In this document: one piece after another, positions 1 to 7,763 of the stretch
Numbering within the stretch: the stretch's first letter is position 1
How the letters are laid out: every line of letters starts with the position of its first letter
Notes under the pieces: model-generated
Told to the model about the DNA's origin: nothing
Databases searched by the model: none
The model's input: only the letters and a program-made list of their open reading frames with translations
NCBI GenBank assembly: GCA_002294045.1
Contig: DBEP01000019.1
Coordinates: 1 to 30,046, forward strand
Direction: 5' to 3'
Source: Lachnoclostridium sp. UBA903
Lineage (GTDB): Bacteria; Bacillota; Clostridia; Lachnospirales; Lachnospiraceae
DNA length: 30,046 bases
Translations under genes and position numbers: made by a program

Positions 1-55
1 ATTTAAGAACGTTGTACTAGGATTAATCATAGAGGGAAAGAAGGTATATCGGATT

Positions 56-1774
56 ATGAAATTATATGGAAAATATTTTAAAAAGTATAAATTCCCATTC
101 TTGGTGGCAGTTTTCTGCGTTACGGCAGAGGGAATCTGCGATTTGCTGGGACCTACCTTAATGGCAAATATCATTAATACCGGAATTGAACAGGGTTTTG
201 TTCACCGTATTTATTACTGGGGAATTCTTATGCTGCTGGTTACTTTGATTGGTGCCGGCTTCGCGGTAACCCGCAATATTCTGGCAAGTAAGGTATCCCA
301 GCGTATGGGAGCGGATCTGCGGTATGACCTGTTTGAAAAGATTGTACATTTTTCCGAAGTGAACGCGGATAAAATCGAAAGCGGCTCCCTGATTACACGT
401 ATGACCAATGATACGGCTCAAATCACCCAGTTTGTCAACGGCATTATGCGTATTTTTCTCAAGGCACCCATTACCTGTGTCGGCAGCATCGTACTTGCCG
501 GCCTTCTTAATTTCAGGTTAAGCCTTATTATTTACGGTATTGTCGCCCTGGTGGCGGTCCTGATAATCATTAGCATGAAGTTAAGCTATCCCCGGTTCTA
601 CCAATTGCAAAAGGCTATGGATAAGGTGAACTTAATTGTACAGGAATACCTGATCGGAGTGCGCCTGGTCAAAGCCTTTGGCACCTATGACAAGGAAACC
701 GGACGGTTTGAAGAAGCCAATACCGGTTTAATGCAAAAGGGAGTGGCTTCCCAGATGGTGATTACCTTAATAGCGCCCTTACTGACTCTGGCAGTCGGAA
801 TCGGTACGGTAATCGTAATATTTACCGGCAGCCGGCTTTTTACCTTAAATCTTGCATCACCGGGGGATATTACGGCCTTTACCATATATATGGCGCAAAT
901 ACTGACATCATTAATTATGATAACCAATATATTCAATTCCTTTGTACGAACCAAGGCTTCTACCGCACGTATTAAGGAGGTATTTGAATGTGAAGGGGAT
1001 TTTGCAGGTATTGATGACACAAAAGAGCTGAACGGAGAAATAGAATTCCGGAATGTCACCTTTGCCTATCCGGGCGGCAGCGGTGTACCTGCCATAAAAG
1101 ATTTGTCCTTCCATGTTAAAAACGGAGAAAGTCTTGCAATTATCGGACCCACGGGCAGTGGTAAATCCACCATAGCCTGGCTGCTGTTACGTTTTTACGA
1201 TGTGAACAGCGGTAAGATTTCCTTAAACGGCTATGATGTTAAAACTTTAAATATCAATGTGCTGAGGAATAATATTGCCATGGTTCCCCAAAAACCGATG
1301 CTGTTTTCCGGTACCGTCGCCCAGAATATCCGGTGGGGAGATAAAAATGCTTCCGAAGAATTGCTTCATGAAGCGGCGTCCAGGGCCCAGGCCGGATTCA
1401 TTGACCGGATGCCGGACTGCTTTGAAAGCCTGTTGGGAAGTGCCGGGGTGAATATATCCGGAGGGCAGAAACAGCGTATTTCCATTGCCAGAGGACTGCT
1501 GAAAAATTCTCCGATCCTTATACTGGACGACGCCACCAGCGCCCTGGATGCCGTAACGGAAGCAAAGGTAAGGGACAGTTTAAATTCCCGGAGCAAAAAC
1601 CAGACCGTAATTACCATTACCCAGCGCTGCGGCACGGCTATGTTTGCAGACCGGATATTAGTAATGGACAATGGAGTTAAGGCCGGATACGGAACCCACA
1701 GGGAGCTTATGCAAAGTTGTGAGGTATACCGGGATATTTATAAAACTCAGATTGAAAGCAGCAGGGAGGCGTAA
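56..1774 (+). CDS. Heterodimeric ABC exporter, subunit with degenerate ATPase site
   Basis: This is a membrane half-transporter of 572 residues: an N-terminal six-helix exporter domain (about residues 15-320) and a C-terminal nucleotide-binding domain. Visible motifs are Walker A GPTGSGKST near residue 364, signature ISGGQ near 467 and Walker B ending LDDATSALD. The catalytic Glu after Walker B is Asp (D492), and the switch His is Gln (Q523, in ITQRCG). In the BmrCD, LmrCD and TM287/288 families this Asp/Gln pair marks the subunit carrying the non-hydrolysing site. It therefore probably works with the next gene as a drug or lipid/peptide exporter; the substrate cannot be read from the sequence. 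The frame is open to the left edge, but the ATG at 56 follows a weak AAAGAAGG site and matches the usual start of the family. Confidence 0.93.
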   Translation: MKLYGKYFKKYKFPFLVAVFCVTAEGICDLLGPTLMANIINTGIEQGFVHRIYYWGILMLLVTLIGAGFAVTRNILASKVSQRMGADLRYDLFEKIVHFSEVNADKIESGSLITRMTNDTAQITQFVNGIMRIFLKAPITCVGSIVLAGLLNFRLSLIIYGIVALVAVLIIISMKLSYPRFYQLQKAMDKVNLIVQEYLIGVRLVKAFGTYDKETGRFEEANTGLMQKGVASQMVITLIAPLLTLAVGIGTVIVIFTGSRLFTLNLASPGDITAFTIYMAQILTSLIMITNIFNSFVRTKASTARIKEVFECEGDFAGIDDTKELNGEIEFRNVTFAYPGGSGVPAIKDLSFHVKNGESLAIIGPTGSGKSTIAWLLLRFYDVNSGKISLNGYDVKTLNINVLRNNIAMVPQKPMLFSGTVAQNIRWGDKNASEELLHEAASRAQAGFIDRMPDCFESLLGSAGVNISGGQKQRISIARGLLKNSPILILDDATSALDAVTEAKVRDSLNSRSKNQTVITITQRCGTAMFADRILVMDNGVKAGYGTHRELMQSCEVYRDIYKTQIESSREA

Positions 1775-1777
1775 GAA

Positions 1778-3625
1778 GTGGCACAGCAAAATGTAAGACA
1801 GGAATCGAAAGGTCCTTTCATCGGGGGAAGATTTGGCGGCGGAAACCGTTTTGCACCGGCTGCAAAACCCCAAAATGCCAAAGGCACTCTGTTACGTATT
1901 GTTAAAATCTATATGCGCTGGGGAAAGACCATATTTTTAGCAATGATACTTACTGTCATTTCTTCGGCTATATCCATAACAATTCCTTATTTTATCGGAA
2001 AAACCATTGATACCTTTCAAATTGCGGACAGAACTGTGAACTTAAAGGTACTGTTATCCCTGCTAAAGGTAATTGCGGCCCTTTATACAGCCAATTGGCT
2101 CATTTCCTGGGCCAACGGAGTCATTATGCTGAAGGTTTCCCAGAAGCTTGTATTTACCCTGCGCTCGGAATTTTTCAGGAAAATGCAGAAGCTTCCGTTA
2201 AAATTTTATGATACGCGTTCTCATGGCGATACCATGAGCAGAATTACCAATGATGTGGACAATATCAGTATCACCATAGCCCAGACAACCACCCAGCTAA
2301 TAGCAAGTATTTTAACCCTGGCCGGCTCTTTTGCCGTAATGCTGGGACTTAATACACTCCTTACCTTTGTGGTATTGTTATGTGTTCCCCTTGTAATACT
2401 TTTAACCAGAACCATCGCATCCCAAAGCCGGACTTATTTTAAGGCCCAGCAGCAGAGCCTGGGTTCCCTGAACGGTGTTATTGAAGAGAATATAATGGGG
2501 CTTAAAATGGTGAAAGCATTCGGCAAACAGCAGGATATCCTGGAACAATTCGGAGAAATCAACGAAAAGCTGTATGAAAGCAGTACCAAAGCCCAGATTT
2601 GGTCCGGCTATATGATGCCCCTTATGAATGTAATTAATAATTTTATCTTTGCGGTGGTTGCCATTGCGGGAGGTATCTTATCCGTAGGGTACGGCCTGTC
2701 CGTAGGTACGGTTGTCAGTTTCCTGAATTATTCCAAGCAATTTGCCCAGCCCCTTAATGCGGTTGCCGGTATGTTTAATACCATACAGTCCGCCCTTGCC
2801 GGTGCAGAACGTGTTTTTGAAATACTGGACAGCGAAGAAGAACCGGCAGATGATAAAGCGGCGGTCTTAGTTACGGCTCCCAGGGGGGAGGTTACTTTTG
2901 AAAACGTATGTTTTTCCTACGATAAATCCACTCCGGTTTTAAAGAACGTAAGCTTCCATGTAAAGGCGGGGGAAGTAATTGCCCTGGTAGGTGAAACCGG
3001 TGCGGGAAAGACTACCATAGTCAATCTTCTCACCAGGTTTTATGATGCGGACAGCGGCAGGATACTGATTGATAATGAGCCGGTTACCAATCTGAAACGG
3101 GACAGCTTAAGGAAATGCTTCTCCGTCGTACTGCAGGATACCTGCCTTTTTACGGGCACCATTCTGGATAACATCCGCTATTCCCATAGGTCGGCAACCG
3201 ATGAAGAAGTAATACGGGCGGCCAAAATAGCCCGTGCCCACGATTTTATAGATAAGCTGCCAAAGGGGTATCATACCATGGTATCCGGTTCTGCGGACAA
3301 TTTAAGCCAGGGCCAGCGCCAGCTTATCGCCATTGCCCGGGCAATACTGTGCGACAGCCCGATTTTAATACTGGACGAGGCAACCAGCAGTGTGGATACA
3401 AAAACAGAAAAGGATATCCAGCATGCCTTTTTAAATTTGATGAAAAACCGCACCAGCTTTTTAATCGCACACCGTTTATCCACTATACGGGATGCGGATC
3501 ACATTATGGTAATCGGCGACGGAAAAATACTGGAGAGAGGCAATCACAGAAGCCTTATGGATAAAAGAGGACAGTACTACAATATGGTAATCAGCCAGAT
3601 GGGAAAACTGCCGGAATTGGAGTAG
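1778..3625 (+). CDS. Heterodimeric ABC exporter, subunit with catalytic Walker B
   Basis: This is the partner half-transporter, 615 residues with a Gly-rich N-terminal extension of about 40 residues before the membrane domain. The nucleotide-binding domain has Walker A GETGAGKTT near residue 405, an intact catalytic Glu (E534 in LDEATSSVD) and an intact switch His (H565 in IAHRLSTI). Its signature is LSQGQ (509-513) instead of LSGGQ. This is the exact complement of the defects in the preceding subunit, so one composite ATP site is canonical and the other degenerate, as known for asymmetric exporters. It starts with GTG three bases after the upstream stop, with GGGAGG just before it, so the two genes form one translationally linked unit. 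Subunit pairing is confident; the substrate is unknown. Confidence 0.93.
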   Translation: MAQQNVRQESKGPFIGGRFGGGNRFAPAAKPQNAKGTLLRIVKIYMRWGKTIFLAMILTVISSAISITIPYFIGKTIDTFQIADRTVNLKVLLSLLKVIAALYTANWLISWANGVIMLKVSQKLVFTLRSEFFRKMQKLPLKFYDTRSHGDTMSRITNDVDNISITIAQTTTQLIASILTLAGSFAVMLGLNTLLTFVVLLCVPLVILLTRTIASQSRTYFKAQQQSLGSLNGVIEENIMGLKMVKAFGKQQDILEQFGEINEKLYESSTKAQIWSGYMMPLMNVINNFIFAVVAIAGGILSVGYGLSVGTVVSFLNYSKQFAQPLNAVAGMFNTIQSALAGAERVFEILDSEEEPADDKAAVLVTAPRGEVTFENVCFSYDKSTPVLKNVSFHVKAGEVIALVGETGAGKTTIVNLLTRFYDADSGRILIDNEPVTNLKRDSLRKCFSVVLQDTCLFTGTILDNIRYSHRSATDEEVIRAAKIARAHDFIDKLPKGYHTMVSGSADNLSQGQRQLIAIARAILCDSPILILDEATSSVDTKTEKDIQHAFLNLMKNRTSFLIAHRLSTIRDADHIMVIGDGKILERGNHRSLMDKRGQYYNMVISQMGKLPELE

Positions 3626-3729
3626 AACCTGCTATAACAGGCTCCGGCATTATAAAAAAACATAAAAAACGGAAAACAATTTTATAAAGTTATAATGATT
3701 TCTTAAGGATTGCTTTATTCATTTACCAT

Positions 3730-3757
3730 TTTATTTTTGATAAAATTATGTTATACT
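3730..3757 (+). promoter_or_regulatory. Possible promoter of the DUF5685 cluster
   Basis: An AT-rich stretch between the exporter operon and the next gene holds a TATACT hexamer at 3752-3757, 31 bases before the ATG at 3789. The -35 region is weak (TTTTAT-like, about 17 bases upstream). The GGGAGG site directly before the ATG fits a new transcription unit. This is inferred from hexamer likeness only. Confidence 0.3.
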
Positions 3758-3788
3758 ATATAAATTCTTATATATATCGGGAGGATTT

Positions 3789-4643
3789 ATGTTCGGTTAT
3801 GTAAATATTTATAAGCCTGAACTGAAAGTGAAGGATTTTTATAAATACAGAGCCTATTACTGCGGTTTGTGCAAGACTTTAAAGGACAGATACGGGCGTC
3901 TGGGACAGCTGACCCTGTCCTATGATATGACATTTCTTATTATTTTGCTTACCTCCCTTTATGAAAGCGAAACCGTAAGGCGGCAGAACCGGTGTATCAT
4001 ACATCCCTTAAAAAAACATGAAACCCTGTATAATGAAATCACGGAATATGTGGCAGATATGAATATTGCCTTATCTTACTATCATTTACTGGATGACTGG
4101 CAGGACGAAAAAAGTATTGCCGGCCTTGCAGGAGCCCGGGCATTAAAAGGGGCTTACAAAAAAATCAGCAAGCGTTACCCCAGGCAGTGCAATACAATGG
4201 GGGAATGCCTTAACCGGCTCAGGGAATGTGAGAAGAACCAGGAGACGGACATTGATATGGTTTCCCGATGTTTCGGGGAGCTTATGGCGGAATTATTTGT
4301 ATATCGGCAGGATATGTGGGAGGAAAGCTTAAGAAAGGCAGGGTTTTATCTCGGTAAATTTATCTATATCCTGGACGCTTACGATGATCTGGAAAAAGAT
4401 ATAAAAAAAGGCTGCTATAATCCGCTGGCAGAACTTCGGACAGAAGAAGCTTTTGAAGAAAACTGTAAAACTATGCTGACAATGATGATGGCGGAGACTG
4501 CCAGGGAATTTGAGAAACTGCCGTGTCTGCTGGATATTGATATACTCCGCAACATCCTGTATGAGGGTGTCTGGACAAAATTAGAAGCTAAAAAAAGAGA
4601 TGAAGAAGGAAGGAACATAAATCATGATAGCGGATCCGTATAA
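3789..4643 (+). CDS. DUF5685 family protein
   Basis: This is a 284-residue, largely helical soluble protein that I recognise as DUF5685, a family of unknown function in Clostridia. Near the N-terminus are C25-x2-C28 and C69-x2-H72, which could form a metal site. Two acidic clusters follow: D102-D103-x-x-D106 (LLDDWQDE) and D196-x2-D199-D200-x3-D204 (ILDAYDDLEKD). They lie about 95 residues apart and resemble the paired Asp-rich motifs of all-helical isoprenoid synthases, though nothing else proves that link. The ATG at 3789 has GGGAGG directly upstream. Its 3' end overlaps the J-domain gene by 20 bases, so the two are probably co-translated and may act together. Confidence 0.85.
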   Translation: MFGYVNIYKPELKVKDFYKYRAYYCGLCKTLKDRYGRLGQLTLSYDMTFLIILLTSLYESETVRRQNRCIIHPLKKHETLYNEITEYVADMNIALSYYHLLDDWQDEKSIAGLAGARALKGAYKKISKRYPRQCNTMGECLNRLRECEKNQETDIDMVSRCFGELMAELFVYRQDMWEESLRKAGFYLGKFIYILDAYDDLEKDIKKGCYNPLAELRTEEAFEENCKTMLTMMMAETAREFEKLPCLLDIDILRNILYEGVWTKLEAKKRDEEGRNINHDSGSV

Positions 4644-5241
4644 GGTACTTGAAGTATCGCCAAATGCAAGCAGCGATGAAATTAAAAAGGCATACAGGGA
4701 ATTGAGCAGAAAATATCATCCTGACTCTTATGTGAATAATCCTCTTTCCGGTCTGGCTGAAGAGAAATTCAAGGAGGTGCAGGAAGCCTATGACCAGATT
4801 ATGAGGGAGAGGGAAAACGGTTACGGCGGAGGAAACACTTCTTACGGGCAGGCTGCCTATTCCGACGGTACGGAAGAGGAAAATGTCCGTATGACGGCGG
4901 TTTATAATTATCTGGCCGCAAGACGTTACCGGGAGGCGCTTAATGTACTTTCGGGAATTCCAGGCCGTACGGGAAGATGGTATTATTACAGTGCGGTTGC
5001 CAATGCCGGAATCGGAAACAATGTTATGGCTTTGGAGCATGCCAGACAGGCGGTGAATATGGAGCCGAATAACGTAGAATACAATAATTTCTTAAACCAG
5101 TTCCAGTGGCAGAACCAGCGTTATGAAACTGCCCGCGGCAATGCGGGAAGCGGATACGGTATGGGGAATTTCTGTTGTGATTTGTGGTGCGCGGACACAT
5201 TATGCGAATGTATGGGAGGCGATTTGTGCTCATGCTTTTAA
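4624..5241 (+). CDS. J-domain protein with cysteine-rich C-terminus
   Basis: The protein has 205 residues. An N-terminal J domain (residues 4-62) carries the HPD motif (32-34) that stimulates DnaK ATPase in this family. A Gly/Tyr-rich linker (66-82) follows, then a short helical repeat region (about 90-160) that looks like a pair of TPR units. The last 22 residues hold seven cysteines (C184, C185, C189, C194, C196, C202, C204), a likely metal-binding or membrane-apposed tail. It lacks the zinc finger and C-terminal domains of DnaJ, so it is a specialised type-C co-chaperone. The start overlaps the DUF5685 gene by 20 bases, and the stop overlaps the next gene. The J domain is certain; the client is unknown, possibly one of its neighbours. 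Confidence 0.9.
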   Translation: MIADPYKVLEVSPNASSDEIKKAYRELSRKYHPDSYVNNPLSGLAEEKFKEVQEAYDQIMRERENGYGGGNTSYGQAAYSDGTEEENVRMTAVYNYLAARRYREALNVLSGIPGRTGRWYYYSAVANAGIGNNVMALEHARQAVNMEPNNVEYNNFLNQFQWQNQRYETARGNAGSGYGMGNFCCDLWCADTLCECMGGDLCSCF

Positions 5242-5768
5242 ATGCAAAAAAACTTTCGTTTTTAAGTCTTTTACTTGCATGCACCGTATTATTGGTGATA
5301 TTGGGCGGCGTATTGGAGTTTAACACGCTTTTTCTTTTGGCGGGAGCCTCTTTTTGCGTAGGAATTGCCATACGGGAGAGCGGGCTTCGGTTCGGTTTCG
5401 GCTTTTATATTGCCAGTATACTGTTAAGCCTGTTGCTGGCTCCGAATAAGCTTTATTGCATTACATTTGCGGCTATGGGGTTTTACTTGGTTATTACCGA
5501 ATATACGTTTCATAAATTAAGCTTTGTAAAATGGAATACCGGCAGACGGAAAAATGTATTCCGGCTAACGAAGTTTATCACTTTTAATATCATGTATATT
5601 CCCATTTTGCTTTTTTTACCGAAGCTGTTTTACCCTGGACAGTTAAACAGCGGACTCTTAGCTGCTTTTTTTATGGTAGGACAGATTGCCTTGTTTATTT
5701 ATGACAGGGCATATACTTACTTTCAATTATACGTATGGGGAAAGATACGAGGGAAATTGCATCTGTAA
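5232..5768 (+). CDS. Small integral membrane protein of unknown function
   Basis: This is a hydrophobic protein of 178 residues if started at the ATG at 5232. About five to six membrane segments are visible (roughly residues 8-25, 29-45, 52-80, 105-125, 135-160), separated by basic loops such as WNTGRRKN. I do not recognise a family. In-frame ATGs at 5184, 5202 and 5208 exist, but GGGAGG at 5214-5219 precedes only the 5232 ATG, and the membrane segments begin right after it. It overlaps the J-domain stop by 10 bases, so it belongs to the same three-gene unit; the J protein with its Cys-rich tail may act at the membrane with it. That last point is inference. Confidence 0.75.
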   Translation: MLLNAKKLSFLSLLLACTVLLVILGGVLEFNTLFLLAGASFCVGIAIRESGLRFGFGFYIASILLSLLLAPNKLYCITFAAMGFYLVITEYTFHKLSFVKWNTGRRKNVFRLTKFITFNIMYIPILLFLPKLFYPGQLNSGLLAAFFMVGQIALFIYDRAYTYFQLYVWGKIRGKLHL

Positions 5769-5836
5769 TAGGATATCCGAATCCCTATGTGACAGGTGAA
5801 AAGTAGTACCGGGCTCCGTTCCGGTTAAGGAGAATA

Positions 5837-5906
5837 AAAATCACTCCTTGTCTCCCGCAAATTGGAGTATCCAGCCCGGCGCAAGCATTTTTTAAGCACA
5901 CTCCAG
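5837..5906. repeat. Left-truncated copy (F) of the foldback element family
   Basis: These 70 bases align with the right half of the full-length element near 19438-19508 at about 80 percent identity by eye. Shared blocks include AAAATC, ATCCAGCCCGGC and the terminal CACACTC. Weak similarity (AGTAGTACC) continues left to about 5802. No left terminal repeat was found. It lies between the membrane-protein gene and the tetR promoter. Confidence 0.75.
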
Positions 5907-5959
5907 ACTGGAAAATAATTGTTACGTATTTTGCAGGAAAAAGAAAATAATTTTCCGGC

Positions 5960-5988
5960 TTGACAGAAGCAGTGTTTTGTATTATCCT
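5960..5988 (+). promoter_or_regulatory. Promoter of the TetR-family gene
   Basis: A perfect -35 TTGACA (5960-5965) is followed by a 17-base spacer and TATCCT (5983-5988) as -10. The TetR-type operator begins seven bases further on, covering the expected start site. This arrangement predicts autorepression. Confidence 0.7.
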
Positions 5989-5995
5989 GATTATA

Positions 5996-6008
5996 GACCG
6001 AACGGTCA
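5996..6008. promoter_or_regulatory. TetR-type operator 1
   Basis: GACCGAACGGTCA is an inverted repeat with 5-base arms (GACCG/CGGTC). The same core, GACYGAACGGTCAG, recurs at 6794-6808 before the dehydrogenase gene and was not noticed elsewhere in the window. It overlaps the transcription start predicted for tetR, so binding should block initiation. Confidence 0.7.
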
Positions 6009-6103
6009 GTATAATGTTACGGGAGTTAAGGTTGCGGCAGTATTGCAGCCGGTTTGCGGTATATAATCGCAGTTTGCAATTGAGGCATGCAAAGGGGATA
6101 AAG

Positions 6104-6775
6104 ATGAATAAGAACAAAAAAAGTATGGATGTAAAAAACAGGATTTTGAGTGCGGCGGAAGAATTATTTGCGTTAAAAGGATATGATGGGACCGGCATAG
6201 CTCAAATAGCGGATAAATCTGAAATAACAAAGTCTTTGCTTTATTATTATTTTGACAGCAAAGAGCAAATTCTCCAGGAATTATTTACGAATTATCTGAT
6301 TACGGTTAAGGAAGAAAAGGAAAAGATTTTATCCGGTGATTTACCGGAAACGGAGATGATCAGGCAGTCTATGTTAAAAGGATTTTCTCTGTTATTTCAT
6401 AACAAAAAAATAATCCGGATTTTATTATCCGAAATGCTGAAAGGCAATGTAAAAAAAGAAGCCTTATGCAGTGTGGTAGAATCTGTCATACCCGGTTCCA
6501 TGACGGATTTGAAATCCCCGGGAGAAAAAAACGGTCATTCTGCCGAACTGGCGGCATACATTTTTTTCTTTGGGCTGGCACCGGTTATTGCATATATGAT
6601 GTTTGGGCAAGCCTGGACTTCGAACAACCAGCTGGATGAAACGATTTTTACGGAACAATTCATTACAATGGCAATTGCATCATTTTCAAATGATATTACG
6701 GGAGTAACGAAAGAATTTTTTGAGCCGCAGCGGGAACTTTTAGTTGATAACATAAAAAAATTAATGGAACCATAA
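6104..6775 (+). CDS. TetR/AcrR family transcriptional regulator
   Basis: This 223-residue regulator has an N-terminal helix-turn-helix domain (about residues 10-57; AAEELFALKGYDGTGIAQIA then LLYYYFDSKEQIL) and a divergent C-terminal ligand-binding half. The frame stays open upstream to an ATG at 5960, but that codon lies in the -35 box. ATG 6104 has AAAGGGG six bases upstream and fits the family's usual N-terminus. Matching operators sit over its own promoter and in front of the downstream dehydrogenase gene, so it probably represses both until a small hydrophobic molecule binds. The inducer is unknown. Confidence 0.9.
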   Translation: MNKNKKSMDVKNRILSAAEELFALKGYDGTGIAQIADKSEITKSLLYYYFDSKEQILQELFTNYLITVKEEKEKILSGDLPETEMIRQSMLKGFSLLFHNKKIIRILLSEMLKGNVKKEALCSVVESVIPGSMTDLKSPGEKNGHSAELAAYIFFFGLAPVIAYMMFGQAWTSNNQLDETIFTEQFITMAIASFSNDITGVTKEFFEPQRELLVDNIKKLMEP

Positions 6776-6793
6776 TTTTTTTATGAATAGAAT

Positions 6794-6807
6794 TGACTGA
6801 ACGGTCA
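6794..6807. promoter_or_regulatory. TetR-type operator 2
   Basis: TGACTGAACGGTCA lies in the 56-base gap between tetR and the dehydrogenase gene. It differs from operator 1 at one position in the shared core. The position suggests a second binding site for the adjacent TetR, acting on a local promoter or as a block to read-through. Confidence 0.7.
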
Positions 6808-6831
6808 GGCAAATATAAAAGGAGTGATATT

Positions 6832-7653
6832 ATGAATGGATTTCAGGGAAAAACCGCTGTCATTACAGGCGGCGGAGCGGGTATAGGCAAGGCGATTGCA
6901 GAGGAAGTTGCCGGCAGAGGAGCAATCGTAATTGTAGCCGATATTCATGAGGCCAGTGCCGGGACAGTGGCGGACACAATTCAGCAAAACGGCGGCAAGG
7001 CTTATTATGCACGCGTGGATGTGACCAGGGAGCAGGAGGTGGCGCGGCTTATTCAAGATACCGCTTCCAAATACGGCAGGCTGGATTATGTATTTAATAA
7101 TGCCGGGATAGCAAAGGGAGGAGATTTACGGGATATCGGCATGGACCAATGGAATAAAGTATTTGACGTTAATTTTTACGGTGTTTTGTATGGTTCCCTT
7201 CATGCTTATAGAATTATGGCCAGGCAGGGTTTCGGCCATATTATCAATACTTCATCCGGAACGGGATTACTGCCCCAGCCGGGAAATACACCGTACTGTG
7301 CCAGTAAACATGCGGTAGTGGGCCTTTCCTTATCAATGCGCTATGAGGGAGAAGATTTAGGAATAAAGGTCAGCACAATCTGCCCCGGACATGTACAAAC
7401 CGATATATACAAAAATATGGAAGTGGCAAATATAGCAAATGAAAAAGTGGTTGCCAGCTTGCCGGTAAAAGCTATGGATACGAAAGAAGCTGCCCGCGTT
7501 ATATTACACGGAGTGGTAAAGAATAAGGATATCATTATTTTTCCGGCCAACGTCAGATGGGCCTGGCGTATTAACCGGCTTTTTCCAAGACTATTGGATA
7601 AGGCATGGCTGGAAAAGATTAGAAATCTGCGCAGGCTGCGCCAGGAAGCATAG
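6832..7653 (+). CDS. SDR family NAD(P)-dependent oxidoreductase
   Basis: This is a classical short-chain dehydrogenase of 273 residues that interconverts an alcohol and a ketone or aldehyde. Visible motifs are the nucleotide-binding TGGGAGIG (12-19), an acidic residue after strand 2 (VADIH, D37) that suggests NAD(H), NNAG (89-92), the catalytic Ser in NTSSG (141/142) and Y155-x3-K159 (YCASK). The C-terminal 40 residues are basic and aromatic (WAWRINRLFPRLLDK), a possible membrane-surface contact. The ATG at 6832 has AAAGGAG eight bases upstream; an in-frame ATG at 6793 overlaps the operator and was not used. The substrate is unknown; TetR control suggests a lipid-like or toxic carbonyl compound. 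Confidence 0.92.
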   Translation: MNGFQGKTAVITGGGAGIGKAIAEEVAGRGAIVIVADIHEASAGTVADTIQQNGGKAYYARVDVTREQEVARLIQDTASKYGRLDYVFNNAGIAKGGDLRDIGMDQWNKVFDVNFYGVLYGSLHAYRIMARQGFGHIINTSSGTGLLPQPGNTPYCASKHAVVGLSLSMRYEGEDLGIKVSTICPGHVQTDIYKNMEVANIANEKVVASLPVKAMDTKEAARVILHGVVKNKDIIIFPANVRWAWRINRLFPRLLDKAWLEKIRNLRRLRQEA

Positions 7654-7679
7654 CTAAAAGCGGAAAAGTGAAAAAAGTA

Positions 7680-7708
7680 TTGCCCTCTAGTTAACTCTAA
7701 GGTATAGA
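7680..7708 (+). promoter_or_regulatory. Likely promoter of the aldo/keto reductase gene, MerR-like spacer
   Basis: TTGCCC (7680-7685) is followed by a 17-base spacer and TATAGA (7703-7708). The spacer contains AGTTAACT followed by CTAAGG, recalling the GTTAAC-centred dyads of MerR-family promoters, although the left half-site is poorly conserved and the spacer is not lengthened. No MerR regulator is present in the window. Confidence 0.4.
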
Positions 7709-7763
7709 ATAGGAAGTATCAGGAAGTATACCTGAAAAAAGTGATATGTAAAGGAGGAACAAG

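Noticed and set aside
4588..5040. 150-codon minus-strand frame opposite the J-domain gene
   Set aside because: The J domain on the plus strand is unmistakable; the opposite frame has no recognisable domain or start signal and is a shadow.
5960..6103. Upstream start for the TetR regulator (48 extra residues)
   Set aside because: It would begin within the -35 box and run through the promoter and operator. ATG 6104 has a good ribosome binding site and the normal family length.
7680..7708. Firm call of a MerR-controlled promoter
   Set aside because: The spacer has a GTTAAC centre but normal 17-base length and only one good half-site, and no MerR gene is present. Reported as an ordinary likely promoter.
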